The notes: generated from the sequence alone by a model not told the origin. DNA of 64,000 bases from Latrodectus hesperus (GCA_037975125.1 CM075853.1:32008613-32072612); one strand, 5' to 3'. Positions 12,301 to 24,010 are shown, numbered from the stretch's first letter. Numbers and translations are program-made.

Positions 12301-15300
12301 TGTGGTTTGGATCGAAACTTGTGAATCGCTAAGAGATCAACCATTTCACTCGGCCGCGTGAACCAATAAGATTTGAAACATTACCAACAAGCTATATTGA
12401 ATTTTCCTGTAAAAGTGGAAAAAGAAATATTCAATTTTTCACAATTTAATGCTCAGTTTATTGTTTTTATTATCACCGTTTGCTCAATAGAGTTGATGTG
12501 ATATCGACTTAAAATTTCAAATATATTCAGAACTATTGCAAAATTCCTTATATGAAGTGGGAATCAATTCCTCGAACTGTTGAAACAAAATTTAGAATAT
12601 TACATTTTCTTTATATATTCCTCTGCTTAAATTCAAGTTAAATAGTTCAGTTTGTCAGAGTTTTCTCAGTTTAAAATTATATAACTTTCTCGCTAGTTAA
12701 AGTAAAAATAAAATTTCCATCAAAAAAAAAAGAAATTGAAATTTATATATTCAAGAACACATGCAAAATTTTATTTTAAATGTTATGAAAAATTTGTGAA
12801 GGATGTTACAAATATTTATTGCGAAAATTTAATGCCACAAAGCTTAATTAAAAGGGAGCCAAGTCACAATAAAATGTAAATATACAAAAAAAAATCTATC
12901 AATTATTATTTTAGAGATATTTCGAATTATAAATTTTCATAGTTATTGAATATTTTTTGATAAAAACGTAATATTGCATATACATACATACAGCCTGAGT
13001 TAAAACCTTTAAAGCCAGTGAAAATTTTTGACAAAATTTAAAATGAAATAAAAGGGATTAAAATAATATTAATTATTAAAGTTCATTGATAAGGAATAAA
13101 TGCTATAAGCATAATTTGTAAATACATAATTATGAGAAACATGTGGTTATTTACAAAGCTAGTACTTCTGCCTGAGTAAAAACTGTAAGACCACCTGTCA
13201 TTTTTTAAAAATAAATGTAATATAATCGTGTAATTACCATTGCAACTAGTAGCTTGTGACAACGCTGCAATTTTCATATTTGTCACAAGTTTCTTCGAAG
13301 TATTGGTGATCATTTGTGAAGATGGCGAAGGGTAAGAAGTTAACTGATCGTGAAAGAAGACAGATCGAAGCTTTGTCTTCAACAGAAATGAGTAGTCGTG
13401 CTATTGCGATAAAGATAGGAAGATCAAAGACTGTAGTCAACAATTTTTTAAAATTGAAAGACAATCATGGTAAAAAGAATACTGGGGGAAGACCTAAAGC
13501 TTTGTCCTGGCGTGATGAAAGAAGAGTTTGCAAACTTGCATCTACTGGAAAGTACTCAACCAGGAAACTGATTCCGACGACAGGTTTAAAAGTTTGTCAA
13601 AAAACGATTTATAACACAATTAGAAGGTCTGGAAGGGACACTTAAACAGCAAAATTGACTGAGCCTCAGTTACTGCAGAGACATGATTTGAGCAACATGA
13701 TTTATTGCGACTTTAATGACCTCCATTGAAATGCTTCATTAACATCAAAGTTACATTGATTATCTTTTACTAGCAGCATAATGATTCGAACTTCGCTTTA
13801 AGTTTTAGCTGTTTTTTCAATAAACATGAAATTTGTTTAATTTTGCTTTGTATTAAAGGAATCAAAATATTAATTAAAACTTCTTTTAGAAAACAAATTG
13901 TTGTTTTTGCTCAAAAACAAACTTCTATGTTTAGTAATAAATAGCTTATGAATTATTTTATAATATAAGTAAAATTTGTATCGATAATTTTATTTACGAA
14001 GATAATCAAACCGAAAAGATTTCATTCAGGAAACATGGCTCATGCCTTATTGACTTAATTATAATGGCAATTATTTAGAATTCAAATTATAGTGACCGGT
14101 AATAAATGTTTATAATAAATAATGTTTCAAACAACGAATTTTATGCAATATGTTTATTCTATAAAGGAAACCGAAAAGTAAGAATCTAGATAATGAAGAT
14201 AAAAATTGCAATTTTTTTATGATGAAAACAATTTACTATTAGCATTAATATCTATAAGGTTAAAAATATTTTTCATTTATAAAGGAAATCATTTTCTTAA
14301 GAAATCTTTTTTTATATTCCCTTTATCATTTCATTCATTGCCGATTAGTTACATTTTATTTTTTCCTTTTTAATTCTGATTTTTTATTTCTTTTTCTCCT
14401 ATTTTCTAAAGGATTCGTGAAAAAAAGAGAATATGATATTAAAATACCTTGCTTAAAAAAATGTAAACTTGCTCTTATTCATATCATACGCAAGTTTCTT
14501 AAAGCATATATTCATTCATAATTAGTATTTGTGCAATTCCAATACTCTGGATTAGTGGGTCGGAAAATTTTTTGTCGTAGCATATTTTTAAATATTTCAA
14601 AATTTGTTGAAACACAAAGAAAAAGAAAACCTGTAAAAATTTGTGTAAAATAGTTTATTATAACAATTTTGAATGTAAAATAAAATATGATATTGTTCTA
14701 CAAAAACAGCAGTACGTTTCTTACTTTACTAGTAATAAAAAAGCATTATAATTTTTACTGTACACATTTCTGAAATTTGGTGACGCACAAAAGTGCTTTC
14801 TACAGTTATTTAGTCTAAATCTACTTAATAACCTTTTAGCAATTCACATTACCATATGTGTGTATGTGTAATTAATATATTATATTATTAATTCCATTTA
14901 TGATGTTCTCAATTCAGATTAAATTAATTAGTAACTTAATTTCATTTTTTATAGCTCTTTCAATCATAATTTTACTATTGCGTGCATTTTCAGACACGTA
15001 AAAAACCTTATTTGTAGGGGAAAATAACAGGTATAAAAATACTCAGTAGTTCCTAATAATAGTATTCAAATTATATTCTCTACGCAATGTATCATTTTTA
15101 ATGTCGATTCTGTTTCAGGTAGGACAGAAAGTTCGCCTGGAGGGTCCATTTGGAGGTGGCAATCAGGACTGGTATAAATTCGAAGTAGCTGTGATGGTCG
15201 GGGGAGGAATAGGTGTCACACCTTATGCCTCTATCCTGAATGACCTGGTATTTGGTACTTCTACCAAGCGTTACTCTGGTGTGGCGTGTAAGAAAGTAAG

Positions 15301-18300
15301 AAAATCATTACAATTTTAATTTTGACTAGGGAAACAAAAAATTGTATGGGGTAACCAACCATTTACCGAAGCTTCTTCAAAATGTGATTAGTGCTGTTAC
15401 TGTTATTTGACACACTTGGACAAGCCGACGGCTATGTGAAACTAAGTCAGAAGGGTGCATCTTTTGTTTAAACAGAGCACCACGAAGGTGAAAGTACCTC
15501 TTTGCTCTAAGACTCCTCCGATAGATGGCACCACAAAGGATCCACTCCCTCAATTTTGACTTTGATCCAAAGGGGGAGGAAATTTTCTCTAAACCATTAC
15601 ACTTTCGATTTCACCGAGTTAACGAGCACGTATATAGCATGTACTCGGTGGGTCTTTGGCAGCATTAGAAATTGAACCCAGCCTTTTCTTACAGAAGGAC
15701 GTTCATTAGGGCTATGAGAATTTTATATAAGTTTTATTTAACTTCAATGAGAACAGAAAAAGTTTTTCACGATTTATTAAGTTGTACAAAAGTGGATATT
15801 AACATTAACAGAACGTTGTGATTTAGTTCTAAATATCTCAAAAACTCTACTAGTCATTCTAATAATTTTTATCACTATACATTAATTAGAGTTAACTGTT
15901 AATTCAATACCTTTAATCAATTTTTTTAATATTATCAATACCTAATAATTTATAAAAGAAATCTTAATCGGCCATTTTCTCTTACAAAAGCGTGATAAGA
16001 TAATAAATTAATTCAATACTAATCCTCGTGATTCAGTTTGTAAGGAAAATGTTCAGTTTGTGATGCTTAAACTACCAACAAAACACGCGTTTGCGGTTAC
16101 TTTTGCCTTATTTTGATTACTGTTAACGGTAAATTATGTTCACTTTTAAAAAGCACCAGTTATACTTACTTCTTAAAAATTTATTAAAATATCATTTAAC
16201 TAACGTTAGTGATAAACTTAATTCGCTAAGACCAATCTATAATCAACTATGCTTAAAAGAAATCACGCGTAAGTTGAAAAATCCCTTAATATTAATACAA
16301 CTTACACTTTTTTTCACACTTTAGAATAATCTTTCTAATCTAGATCAGATAGAGCCTCATTCGCACAGTAAAAGTCTGGATTAAATGGAGTCAAACTGAA
16401 ATTATCTGCTTAGTTATAAAAATCAATAACTTTATTCTAACATTCACTTTCTCGAACTCATATATTTTTCTTATTTTTATGAGTCAATTTAAAAATAAGT
16501 AAATATTATTAAAAGTTTAAATTCTACATATATTTATGGATCATTGCTCTATCTGTTTTAACATTTTTAAATTCGTGATTTTTTTTTTTTTATAACTTTC
16601 TGTTTGATCGCTTCTTGAAAACACTTTCAATAAGCTATTTTACTATTTTTAAAATATTTCCAATTTTTTTCATTCTTAATAGCATACATATTTATTATTT
16701 TGATTCAAAGAAAACATTTTAGTATCTTCTATTTCTAGTTCAATTAGGATTATCTTTGCCATTACATTGAAAACCAACGAAAACTAATCATTTATTTTTT
16801 AATAATTATTATTTAATGGATTATGACACACGATTACATAATTATTTCTCAATAGATAAAAATTAGATTCACGGCCCCTTGTTTTTTTTAAATTAGAGGT
16901 AGATGTTAGCGTGATAAAAAATTGAGAGTTAGAAGATTTAATATCATACCGAACTGACAACAGTCTTGCTGACACGATATTTGTTAACATTCATAAGATT
17001 CATTGTTTTTAACTTGGCTTGATGTAAAACAGTGAAGGATGTATTTCCAAGTGTTAACCTCGTCACCTGACTGCAGTTCAAAATTATAAAATGAATGAAT
17101 ATTTTAAGCTGGGGAAGCTTAACTCCTATCGTATCTTAATGAGATGCATTACTGTAAATAGACTGTTTAATTAGGTAATACACAAATATACATCAATTTT
17201 GGAATACTGTTAATAAATACATTTAATATTATTTAATATCAAATATCATCTCATGGAAATATTTCAATAAGTATTTGTTCACTCTTGATTATTGATAAGA
17301 TTCTTTCGATTTGATTGCATTACTTTCTGTTCAATATCAATCAACAGGTGTATTTCCTCTGGATTTGCCCGTCTCATCGTGATTTTGAATGGTTCATCGA
17401 CGTCCTCCGCGATGTCGAGAGGAAAGACGTCACAAGGGTGCTCGACGTCCACATCTTTGTGACACAATTCTTCCATAAGTTTGATCTTAGGACAACCATG
17501 CTAGTGAGTATTACATCTTTTAAAATTGCATTGTAGGATTTTTTTCATATTCATTAAAGCGTGCAAGGTTATTTTTCAATGACAACGTAGGACCAATGGA
17601 TTTTTATGCCTTTACTTACATATATTGAATATTCGTATCTTTTCTATTGTATAATAAAAAATTGCAAAATACATAAAAATTCAGTCTTAAATTTAATTTT
17701 TAAAAAAAACTATTAAATTAATATTAAGTATTATTAAAGTTATTTCTTTAAATACAGGAAATTCATTTAAAGTAATTTTAATTATTTTGTATTATTATAT
17801 ATTGTGTGATTATACATAAAACAATAATAATTCTCTTTTATGCAGTGATATACATTTATTTGTTGTCATGACTCCTTACATTTGGTGTCAAAAATAATAA
17901 TTTTTAAATATTATTAGACAGAAAATTAATAATAATTAAATATTATAAGACAGAAAAATGACGTTTGAAAATTATTATCAAACATTTTATTGTGAATAAT
18001 TCATATTCTTTTCTATATTTTTTAATTATGTTAAAATCAAAATCACTTTTGACACTTAGAATTTATGTCTTATTAAATTTTATTACACATTCAATAAAAT
18101 TAATTTAAATTACTCGATGTAATTTGGCAGAAACTTAATTTATTAAATAAAACTTCTGTTGACGGCAAACTATTAATTCAGATGTGCAAAAAAATCTACG
18201 CGAATTCTGGTATGGTGTTGGGCGAAAAACCTACATGTATTTACTCGTTCGAAATCGGAGAATGTACCATTATTTCAAAACAATTCTCTAAAGTAACACT

Positions 18301-21300
18301 ATGAACTTTAGCAATAATTTTCTGCAACGCTTTGGAAATAACGTTTTAAGAATAAAATCCATTCGAATATTATAAGTACCACGATAGTCTGGTGAGGAAA
18401 GTATAGATGATATTCGCAACTCTGTATTGGATCCAGCTACAAATATCGTATATGGGAATGACCTGTGAGGCTTCATTTTTCCGTATAGTTCGATATCCTA
18501 CCACTAATATGGCAATGATAAAAAAAAGATGCCGGCTCAGTTGTCGATTTTCTTATTTAACCTTGGTTCAAAATTATGAAGTATTTGGTGATGCTTAGAG
18601 ACTTCCATTAGTAAAAACAATCAGTTGGAAAACAATCGTAATCAAAATATATTCTTAACCCATTTAATTAAAAAAAGATCAATGCGCAATCAATTTGGAT
18701 TTTTCTTCACAATTGGCTAAGCATTTGACTTAAGGTAATAATTTAATGTAAATTGTGATTTATAATGTAAACATTTAAATAATATTTATAATTTTTAATC
18801 AGCTTAGCTCCGAAAATTAATGATATAATCTAAAATATCACCAAATATGTGTAATTATAAAATAAGTTAAAATCAATTTACATTTTGTAGAATTTTAAAG
18901 TTATTTGCGTTTTTCTATAATCTTATATTATTAGTTTCCTTTTCTAAAATGGAACTCAAAAAAGTAAGCAATTGCTTTATTGAGACTACTTGAAAATCTT
19001 CTCTCTAAGTTTCATTACCTTACTTGAAATCCTTCGCAAAAAAATCTCAATATTTCCTTCATCAAAATTTTTATAAGATATTTCTTAAAATAAATTCTTT
19101 TCTAGTTATTACAAATGAATTTTTCGTTATTGTGATTAAAAATCGCCTTCTTAAATTTTGACTCTCTGAATAAACGTGCATTCAAACGTGATAGAATCTC
19201 TTTAATAAACGTGCATTGTCTTCCATCTACTCTGATTGTTATTTTATATACGTTACTATCAATTAAAAAAAACTTACATGTCTTTATACCATTTGCTTTA
19301 TGACTTAAACTTGTTTCTAGTTATAATAACTTATATATCACTTAGGAAATTATTGGATATATATTAAAAACACAAATGTTTTAGGAAAACTCAATGAATG
19401 AGTTATTTCTCCAAGAATTAACTTTAACAATATTCAAGTCTCTAAATGAACTTCTATAATATAGTCAGTAATTATTGTTTTACTTTATTTAAAGAATGTA
19501 TCGTAAATCATTTCTTTTGCAGTATATATGCGAAAATCACTTCCAAAGAATATCTAACAGACGAAGTATCTTCACTGGTCTCAAAGCAGTCAATCATTTC
19601 GGCCGCCCGGACATGACTTCCTTCCTTCAATATGTGAGACATCAGCACTCTTACGTAAGTTCCGAATTTAATAATGAAAAGATCCAACTATACAAATATG
19701 GGGAAAAAGACACAGTTAAATTGACACTTAAAACAAAGTTTTTACCATGTAACTAATAATATCAAATGGAACCCAAAATGTAAACTTAATTAATTATGTA
19801 CGAATTACAAATTTGCAAGTAACGCAACCAAAATATCTATCGCTGCTAATCGCTGTTTTAATGGATTGAGAAATTCCCTGCGTTCCAAATAGGGTAAAAG
19901 AAAAGCATAGTGCTTTATAAAATCATTATAAGGCCGATTCTTACTTATGGCTCTTAAACCTGGGCCATCACAAAATCACATGAAAACCGATTGGCTATCT
20001 TTGAAAGAAAGGTTATGAGGAAAATTATTGGTGCAGAGTGCACATCAATGGTACTTGGAGGCACCTATTCAAAAGCGAACTGTATAAGATGTATAGAGAG
20101 GCAAAAAACATCAGAATGACTACATAAAAGTCATCCAAATGAAATTTTCCTGGCACCTGTGCAGATTGAATCCTGACTCTTTAACATGAAGAGTTTTTTA
20201 CTCTAAACCAATCGGTACCAGAACAAGAGGGAGGCCCGAACTTAGATGGATTGACTGTGTCGACGACGATTTTGGAATTATAAAGGTCAAAAACTGGAGG
20301 TCTATTTCCAAAGTGAGATCAAAATGGAATAAAATTCTGAAGAAGGCTTTGGCACACAACGTGCTGTCAAGCCAATGAAGAATAAGGAAATCAAATACAT
20401 ATATACTGTAAAATTATATTATTATAAAAAAGCAACAAACCCTATTAACAAGCTTTAAAGTCTAACAGAATTTGCCAAATTTTCAATTTAGACAGAGCTC
20501 ATAATTTCCTGGCTTATTTGGCATTTCAGTTGATCAACTATGTTATTTCAATCAGTTTTCACAACCACCATGAGTCACATTAACTTATTTCATTCCGATG
20601 TGTGGGGCATGAGTTACTGGAGCATTCGTCCTCAATGGTATAATGATAGAATTTAGCAAAGGCAAAGCTCAAATGGTTCACAAATTGTGAGGTTTCCAAA
20701 ATAGAATCATTAAATATAGTTTTTAATGTAGTACAAATCATCAAAATCTGATATTTTACGTATTTTCACAAAAATGGAAATACGCCTTATCAGCTTGAGC
20801 TACCAATATTTTTTATTTTCCACACCAACAGTGTGCGACTAGTGTAATAAAAATTCAAATTCCTTCAAAATAAAATAAGTTATAAATTTTGAATTACATT
20901 ATTTTTTTAAGAATTCAAAGAATTCTTTATTGCAAGATTTGTAGTAAAAATAAAAACTATAATGGAAAATATACTTTTTTTTTCATCGTTTCATAAAAAT
21001 TAAATATATTTTCAGATATTTAAAATTTAGTAATTGTCCAACAGTATCAGCATTTAATATTTTTTGTATTGATTTAATTCATTAAATCCCTAATCATTAC
21101 AGCGTACAAAGTGGAATAACATTCTTCTGACTAGCTCATACCTGAAACTAACTGCTTAGAAGATGGTTGGTTGGAAGGTAATGAAAGGATTGACTGTGCG
21201 ACTGTACCTGGTACGTCACCCAGTCGATGATGAACGTGTTGAGCATAAAAGCTAGAAACAATTAGGCTATCTTAATGTATATCTTCTGTTGCTATAACGG

Positions 21301-22222
21301 GTGAAAATAATATGTAATGACAATTTATTTGACATGAAAATTTTAAAAAACCACAAGAAAGCCCACTCCCTTGGCGAAAAATTGAAAAAAAGTGCCAAGC
21401 CAAAACGAAATTCCAGTAATAGTATGGTTTATCATATCTAGTGTATAGAAATAGGAGTATCAAGGTTGGCGCAAACCAAAATTATCGCCAACCAAAATCA
21501 TTCGCGCCAAGGGTGTGGGCTCTGCTAAGATCCAACCGAAAATTTGACTCTCTTTCCCCATCAATTACACCAATATTTTGGAAAGTCCATAATTTAGGAA
21601 TATGACATGTTAAAGGCATGTACTGAAGATGAAGTGAGGTACTGCTGAAAATTAGAGTTAGGAAGTGATACACAGTACAAGTTATTTCACGTTTTTTAGA
21701 GGTGACTTCTGTAATGAAGGTTTTCTACAAACTACAGATGAACATCCAACGTATCTGATAAACCATAAGACAACCAGACATGTGTTTAAAAGGAATCATA
21801 ATGTTCTGTTACATATATTGCTACGAAGCATTTACAAGTGGAGATACTAGAAAGTCAACAAGATAATTTAATTTGACCGTGTATAACATAATTATTTAAA
21901 TTGACCGTGTATTACCTAATTTACCATGTATGATATAATTTGACCGTGTATTACCTAATTTTGAATTTATAAAAATTTTCTATATTTTGCAAATTTGTTA
22001 CTCTTTATTGTATTTATCAAATATTTTATGAACTAAAATTATTATTAAATTAAAAATTGTTTTGTTATAAAAAATACAATTATATTCTCATTTTAGGTCA
22101 GTAAGGTGGGTGTTTTCAGCTGTGGTCCAACCGCTCTCACTAACAGCATAAATGATGCATGCGAGAAAGTGAACAACCATCGTAAACTACCATACTTCAT
22201 GCACCACTATGAAAATTTTTGA
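3016..22222 (+). CDS. Dual oxidase (DUOX), C-terminal eight coding exons; 5' part outside window
   Basis: DUOX is a membrane NADPH oxidase that moves electrons from cytosolic NADPH through FAD and two haems to O2, releasing H2O2 outside the cell (in arthropods known from gut immunity and cuticle cross-linking). The coding sequence joins 3016-3065, 6832-6992, 7337-7457, 9690-9910, 15119-15295, 17348-17503, 19523-19654 and 22097-22222. All junctions are GT/AG and keep one frame, giving 380 residues. Visible in order: the TM4/TM5 region with two histidines 13 apart (fragment residues 50 and 63, TM5 haem ligands), the FAD motif [11 protein letters not shown] (144 on), the NADPH glycine motif [13 protein letters not shown] (212 on), the adenine-binding FSCGP, and the C-terminal HHYENF. 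The peroxidase-like and EF-hand parts and TM1-TM3 must lie upstream. The HSLTL form of the usual HPFTL motif also occurs, as far as I recall, in insect DUOX, so I do not read it as a defect. NOX5-type enzymes are excluded by the DUOX-specific ending. Confidence 0.95.
3332..3362. repeat. (TC)n microsatellite
   Basis: An uninterrupted run of about 14 TC units in a DUOX intron. Confidence 0.95.
4368..4547 (+). repeat. 90-bp tandem duplication
   Basis: Two adjacent copies of a 90-bp unit (TTTATAATAG at 4371 and again at 4461) that differ at roughly ten positions. Each copy contains the shared words ATAGATTCCATGACATC and CCAAAACAGGTTTC. A 70-codon ORF over the second copy is a by-product of the repeat. 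Confidence 0.9.
4745..4830 (-). repeat. tRNA-like fragment, probable SINE head
   Basis: On the minus strand this reads a B-box-like GGTTCGAATCCC preceded by about 60 nt with tRNA-like spacing, and short outer segments (GCTTT and AAAGC) can pair. The A box and anticodon arm are poor, so I take it as a tRNA-derived SINE remnant, not a working tRNA gene. Confidence 0.4.
6832..6992 (+). CDS. DUOX exon b (TM5, haem ligands)
   Basis: The exon completes a split Gly codon and encodes 53 further residues. These include a hydrophobic helix ([13 protein letters not shown]) and the segment [16 protein letters not shown], whose two histidines are 13 residues apart, the spacing of the TM5 haem ligands in NOX/DUOX enzymes. 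Donor GTAAGT follows at 6993. Confidence 0.95.
6993..7336 (+). other. DUOX intron b-c (344 bp)
   Basis: The shortest intron of the gene. AT-rich, with a TATC/TATTA-rich simple stretch near 7195-7250 and acceptor TTCTTCCTAG. Confidence 0.7.
7337..7457 (+). CDS. DUOX exon c (TM6 and start of the FAD domain)
   Basis: Encodes [19 protein letters not shown] and on to ELLPS, matching the last transmembrane helix and the cytosolic linker of DUOX. The last base begins the Asp codon completed in the next exon. Donor is GTGAGT. Confidence 0.95.
8310..8432 (+). repeat. Dispersed repeat, copy 1 (partner at 60998-61120)
   Basis: About 120 bp aligned in the same orientation with 60998-61120. Shared words include ATCCCGACTC, TCGTGGT and CAATGTCCTC followed by AAGTGAAAT. 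The copies differ at many positions. The family is not identified; the size suggests a SINE or MITE. Confidence 0.75.
9064..9231 (-). CDS. Small ORF with signal-peptide-like N-terminus (unrecognised)
   Basis: A 55-codon frame starting at the ATG at 9231 (minus strand) reads [20 protein letters not shown] at its N-terminus: a short hydrophobic core followed by small residues, as in a secretory signal. The remainder has one Trp, several charged residues and two cysteines near the end. The surrounding 100 bp is richer in GC than the intron around it. I do not recognise the protein. It could be a first exon of a nested antisense gene, part of a repeat, or chance. Confidence 0.2.
   Translation of the reverse strand: MFIFIALLLFADAGTSRDIVLNKADVVWKLRRTVMFLERELIPVSFVTFVCVCNK
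9690..9910 (+). CDS. DUOX exon d (FAD-binding domain)
   Basis: Completes the split Asp codon and encodes 73 more residues. They include [11 protein letters not shown], the FAD-binding [11 protein letters not shown] and [16 protein letters not shown], all strongly DUOX-like. It ends NEEKTK in phase 0 before GTAAGT. Confidence 0.97.
10331..10347. repeat. (AG)n microsatellite
   Basis: Eight AG units in a DUOX intron. Confidence 0.9.
10407..11365 (-). pseudogene. Decayed mariner-superfamily transposon and transposase
   Basis: The right-hand terminus CAGGGTTGACAAGAAATAAC at 10407 abuts TA, like the CAGGGT ends of mariner-type elements. Minus-strand coding relics run from about 11365 to 10640 through several frameshifts. 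HTFDLNGK then [12 protein letters not shown] matches the first-Asp region (DEAHF...L.G...NP..HP.K.TVWC), but the catalytic Asp/Glu are gone. A run reading QDGxxF in another frame matches the second-Asp block (QQDGA..H). PLDFF..R.LKN matches the last block (PLDFFLWGYLKD). [18 protein letters not shown] and LRLECIAQ match the C-terminal helix. No left-hand terminus was found. The element is clearly inactive. Confidence 0.7.
12991..13645 (+). mobile_element. Tc3-like element, 5' part only, with IR/DR-type left end
   Basis: CAGCCTGAGT at 12991 abuts TA (12989-12990) and marks the left terminus. A related word, TGCCTGAGTAAAAACTGTAA, recurs in direct orientation at 13169, about 180 bp inside. Paired transposase-binding sites of that spacing are known for C. 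elegans Tc3. The transposase N-terminal domain follows. No right-hand inverted repeat was found downstream, and the catalytic region is missing, so the copy is a 3'-deleted derivative. Confidence 0.7.
13322..13645 (+). pseudogene. Tc3-like transposase DNA-binding domain, catalytic domain lost
   Basis: An uninterrupted 107-codon frame from ATG 13322 encodes [20 protein letters not shown] and continues through a first helix-turn-helix ([20 protein letters not shown], residues about 23-45), a [14 protein letters not shown] linker, and a second helix-turn-helix ending [10 protein letters not shown]. This is the bipartite specific DNA-binding region of Tc3/Tc1 transposases; KALS.RDER and I.RSG closely match Tc3. 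It stops with TAA right where the linker to the DDE domain would begin. Downstream bases show no DDE motifs. The intact frame is notable beside the broken transposases nearby, but nothing shows it is expressed. Confidence 0.7.
15119..15295 (+). CDS. DUOX exon e (NADPH-binding start)
   Basis: Phase 0, 59 codons: [20 protein letters not shown], then the NADPH-binding glycine motif [14 protein letters not shown], ending GVACKK before GTAAGA. All are diagnostic DUOX segments. Confidence 0.97.
15296..17347 (+). other. DUOX intron e-f (2.1 kb)
   Basis: It begins with a tRNA-derived SINE in reverse orientation (15335-15715). The rest is AT-rich with nothing recognised, and ends AATCAACAG. Confidence 0.7.
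15335..15715 (-). repeat. tRNA-derived SINE, minus orientation
   Basis: A GC-richer block of about 380 bp inside an AT-rich intron. On the minus strand its start reads a B-box-like GGTTCAATTTC after a tRNA-like head, then a body with ACCCACCGAGTACATG and TCCCCCTTTGG. The composition and layout suggest a SINE. Its exact ends and A box are not clear. Confidence 0.55.
17348..17503 (+). CDS. DUOX exon f
   Basis: 52 codons, phase 0 at both ends: [20 protein letters not shown], then [18 protein letters not shown], matching the central NADPH-binding region of DUOX. This exon is clearly GC-richer than its flanking introns. Donor GTGAGT. Confidence 0.97.
17504..19522 (+). other. DUOX intron f-g (2.0 kb)
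   Basis: AT-rich. The piece 18200-18600 is less AT-rich, with only chance ORFs. Nothing is recognised. Confidence 0.6.
19523..19654 (+). CDS. DUOX exon g
   Basis: 44 codons: [20 protein letters not shown], then [32 protein letters not shown] is a hallmark of DUOX. Acceptor TTTTGCAG, donor GTAAGT. Confidence 0.97.
19821..20395 (+). pseudogene. RTE-type non-LTR retrotransposon, 3' remnant
   Basis: The sequence encodes, with stops and frame changes, the last part of an RTE-like reverse transcriptase. [16 protein letters not shown] is followed by [10 protein letters not shown], a stop, then [15 protein letters not shown], and further on [12 protein letters not shown] and KVKNWRSIS. In the family these read AANRCYYGL..LRS, LIRPVLTYG.E.W, IFERKVLRKIFG and GRPR.RWLD.V..DL. 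The 5' RT and endonuclease parts are absent, as is usual for 5'-truncated LINE copies. It is on the same strand as DUOX. Confidence 0.75.
21868..21962. repeat. Short imperfect tandem repeat array
   Basis: About four units related to AATTTGACCGTGTATTACCT, at roughly 21870, 21898, 21919 and 21937. It lies 135 bp upstream of the last DUOX exon. Confidence 0.8.
22097..22222 (+). CDS. DUOX exon h (C-terminus)
   Basis: 41 codons plus [23 protein letters not shown], ending [18 protein letters not shown] contacts the NADPH adenine side, and HHYENF is the typical DUOX C-terminus, so the stop at 22220-22222 is the true gene end. Confidence 0.97.
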   Translation, partial: VSKVGVFSCGPTALTNSINDACEKVNNHRKLPYFMHHYENF

Positions 22223-22840
22223 TGTGGGAATGCCAAACGTTTCTTTTGGTTGAAGAAGAGTTCCAAAAGTGTTGCTTGAAGCACAAACCTTGAAGAATGT
22301 CTGACCGAAATGGTTATTAAGGTCATTGTCCGAACTTTTATACACTCATCTCAAATATTGTGACCTATTATAATCTCTAGAAAAACTAACAACATGTAAA
22401 ATGAATGAATTCAAGAAAACGTAGGGAAAAAAATGTCAACGAGTTTTAGTGTGAAGAACTGATTTTTAATTTACGAAGGATCGAAAAAAACACGAAAAAA
22501 ATATGTGTAGCTCAACTTATTTGGGTCATTTATGGTGAATTTTTCTTGTTTATTTGCATGTATTAAATGATGCAAAATTCCATCTTGTTTTCCACTCAGA
22601 TTATGTTAAAAATGAAATACAATTTTGTCTTGTTTGTAACACAGATTTTATGTCGTATTACGAAAAGTATGATGTAAAATTAAGTACGTTTAAATTTAAA
22701 TTAAATATACAAAATATTTTATATTATACATAATTTAAAGTCTCATTAAGAATGTTTGCTCTTAAAATTTTGGAAATTTGCTTGATTTACTTAAAAATTT
22801 GTTATTAATTGTTAGACTTTATTCTGTTTATTTAATATGG

Positions 22841-22846
22841 AATAAA
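22841..22846 (+). terminator. Candidate DUOX polyadenylation signal
   Basis: AATAAA 620 bp downstream of the DUOX stop. Several other AATAAA words occur in this AT-rich region, so the choice is uncertain. Confidence 0.3.
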
Positions 22847-24010
22847 AAGTTTCTTTAACAGAATCATATTCAATTTTTAATTTTATTATTCGTTATATTT
22901 CTTTAGCTCATATTAAGTGCTCTTAAAAAAATATTTCTTTAATTAATTTTAAAATCCTTTACAGAAAATTACGTAGATTTAAATACCCTTTACAGAAAAT
23001 AAAGTTAATTGTAAAGCCAAAGAGAATGGGCTTAATTAGTAATTCTGTACCAAATGTTAATGTTAATACATTTTTCTGTGAATAGAAGTTTTAATAACAT
23101 TTTCTACTGAGTACCTTCTGCTTCACAACCATTACTTTTAGACAGGGGCATTTACACATATTTTATCAAATTAGATTCCATCGTCAAAATCAGATTATAA
23201 TATGAGATAGAAATTCAATCACAATATTTATTATAAACAAGCATTATTGGACTCCTACTGGTCAAGTCCCTTTATATAATTATTCGACTTAACTAGACGA
23301 TTGAAATTAATCTCATAGTACTACTAATACAATAAACGTCATTTTGAAGAATATCTGATTTATAAACAGTGTCCCATTATCACTGAAACAACTGGAACAA
23401 AAGCTTTTAGAAAATGGGAAATTTAAATCCTATTTATATTTTTCCGCAGTTAGTCTTTATTCAAAATATATGACATTTTCGACAATTCTTTTTAGAAGAG
23501 AGAAGAATTCTGGAGAGAAATGATATACCACTTAAACTATTTATATCGAGAATAATTTATACATAAATGACAATTTTAAAAGAGAGGAAAACACTATATT
23601 TTTTTCCTTTTAGAGTGGTCAACATTAGTTGCAATTTAAATTAACTGTAAGTGATATAATCAAAATATTTTTTTAAAAAAAATCACAGCGTAGCTCTTAA
23701 ATTATCCAGAGAATATATTAATATAAGTTTCACTCTATTTCCCACAATCGTTTCGTTTTCACAGACAACTTCAATGGAAAAATAGAGGAAGGACTATAAT
23801 TGTATTGATGTAAGCAACATTCTGTTCTCAAATGTCTTTTTCTCTTAGTAAATTCTCATTATATAGTAAATGAGAAATAAAAATTAATTCAATATGAAAT
23901 TGAAAATGAATATCAACAACATTAATGAATAAGCTACCAATTGTTTTTTTAATAAGCTTTTTTTAAACCATGAACAAAAGTCCTTATCAATTATAAGAAA
24001 TGTAAAATCA

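Larger units (their letters stand above)
9911..15118 (+). other. DUOX intron d-e (5.2 kb)
   Basis: The largest intron in the window. It holds an (AG)n run at 10331, a decayed mariner-superfamily element on the minus strand (10407-11365) and a Tc3-like fragment on the plus strand (12991-13645). The remaining 11.4-12.9 and 13.9-15.1 kb are AT-rich with nothing recognised. Confidence 0.75.
19655..22096 (+). other. DUOX intron g-h (2.4 kb)
   Basis: It holds an RTE-type LINE remnant (19821-20395) and a short tandem array (21868-21962) just before the last exon. The stretches 20470-20860 and 21440-21720 are of mixed composition and not identified. Confidence 0.7.
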
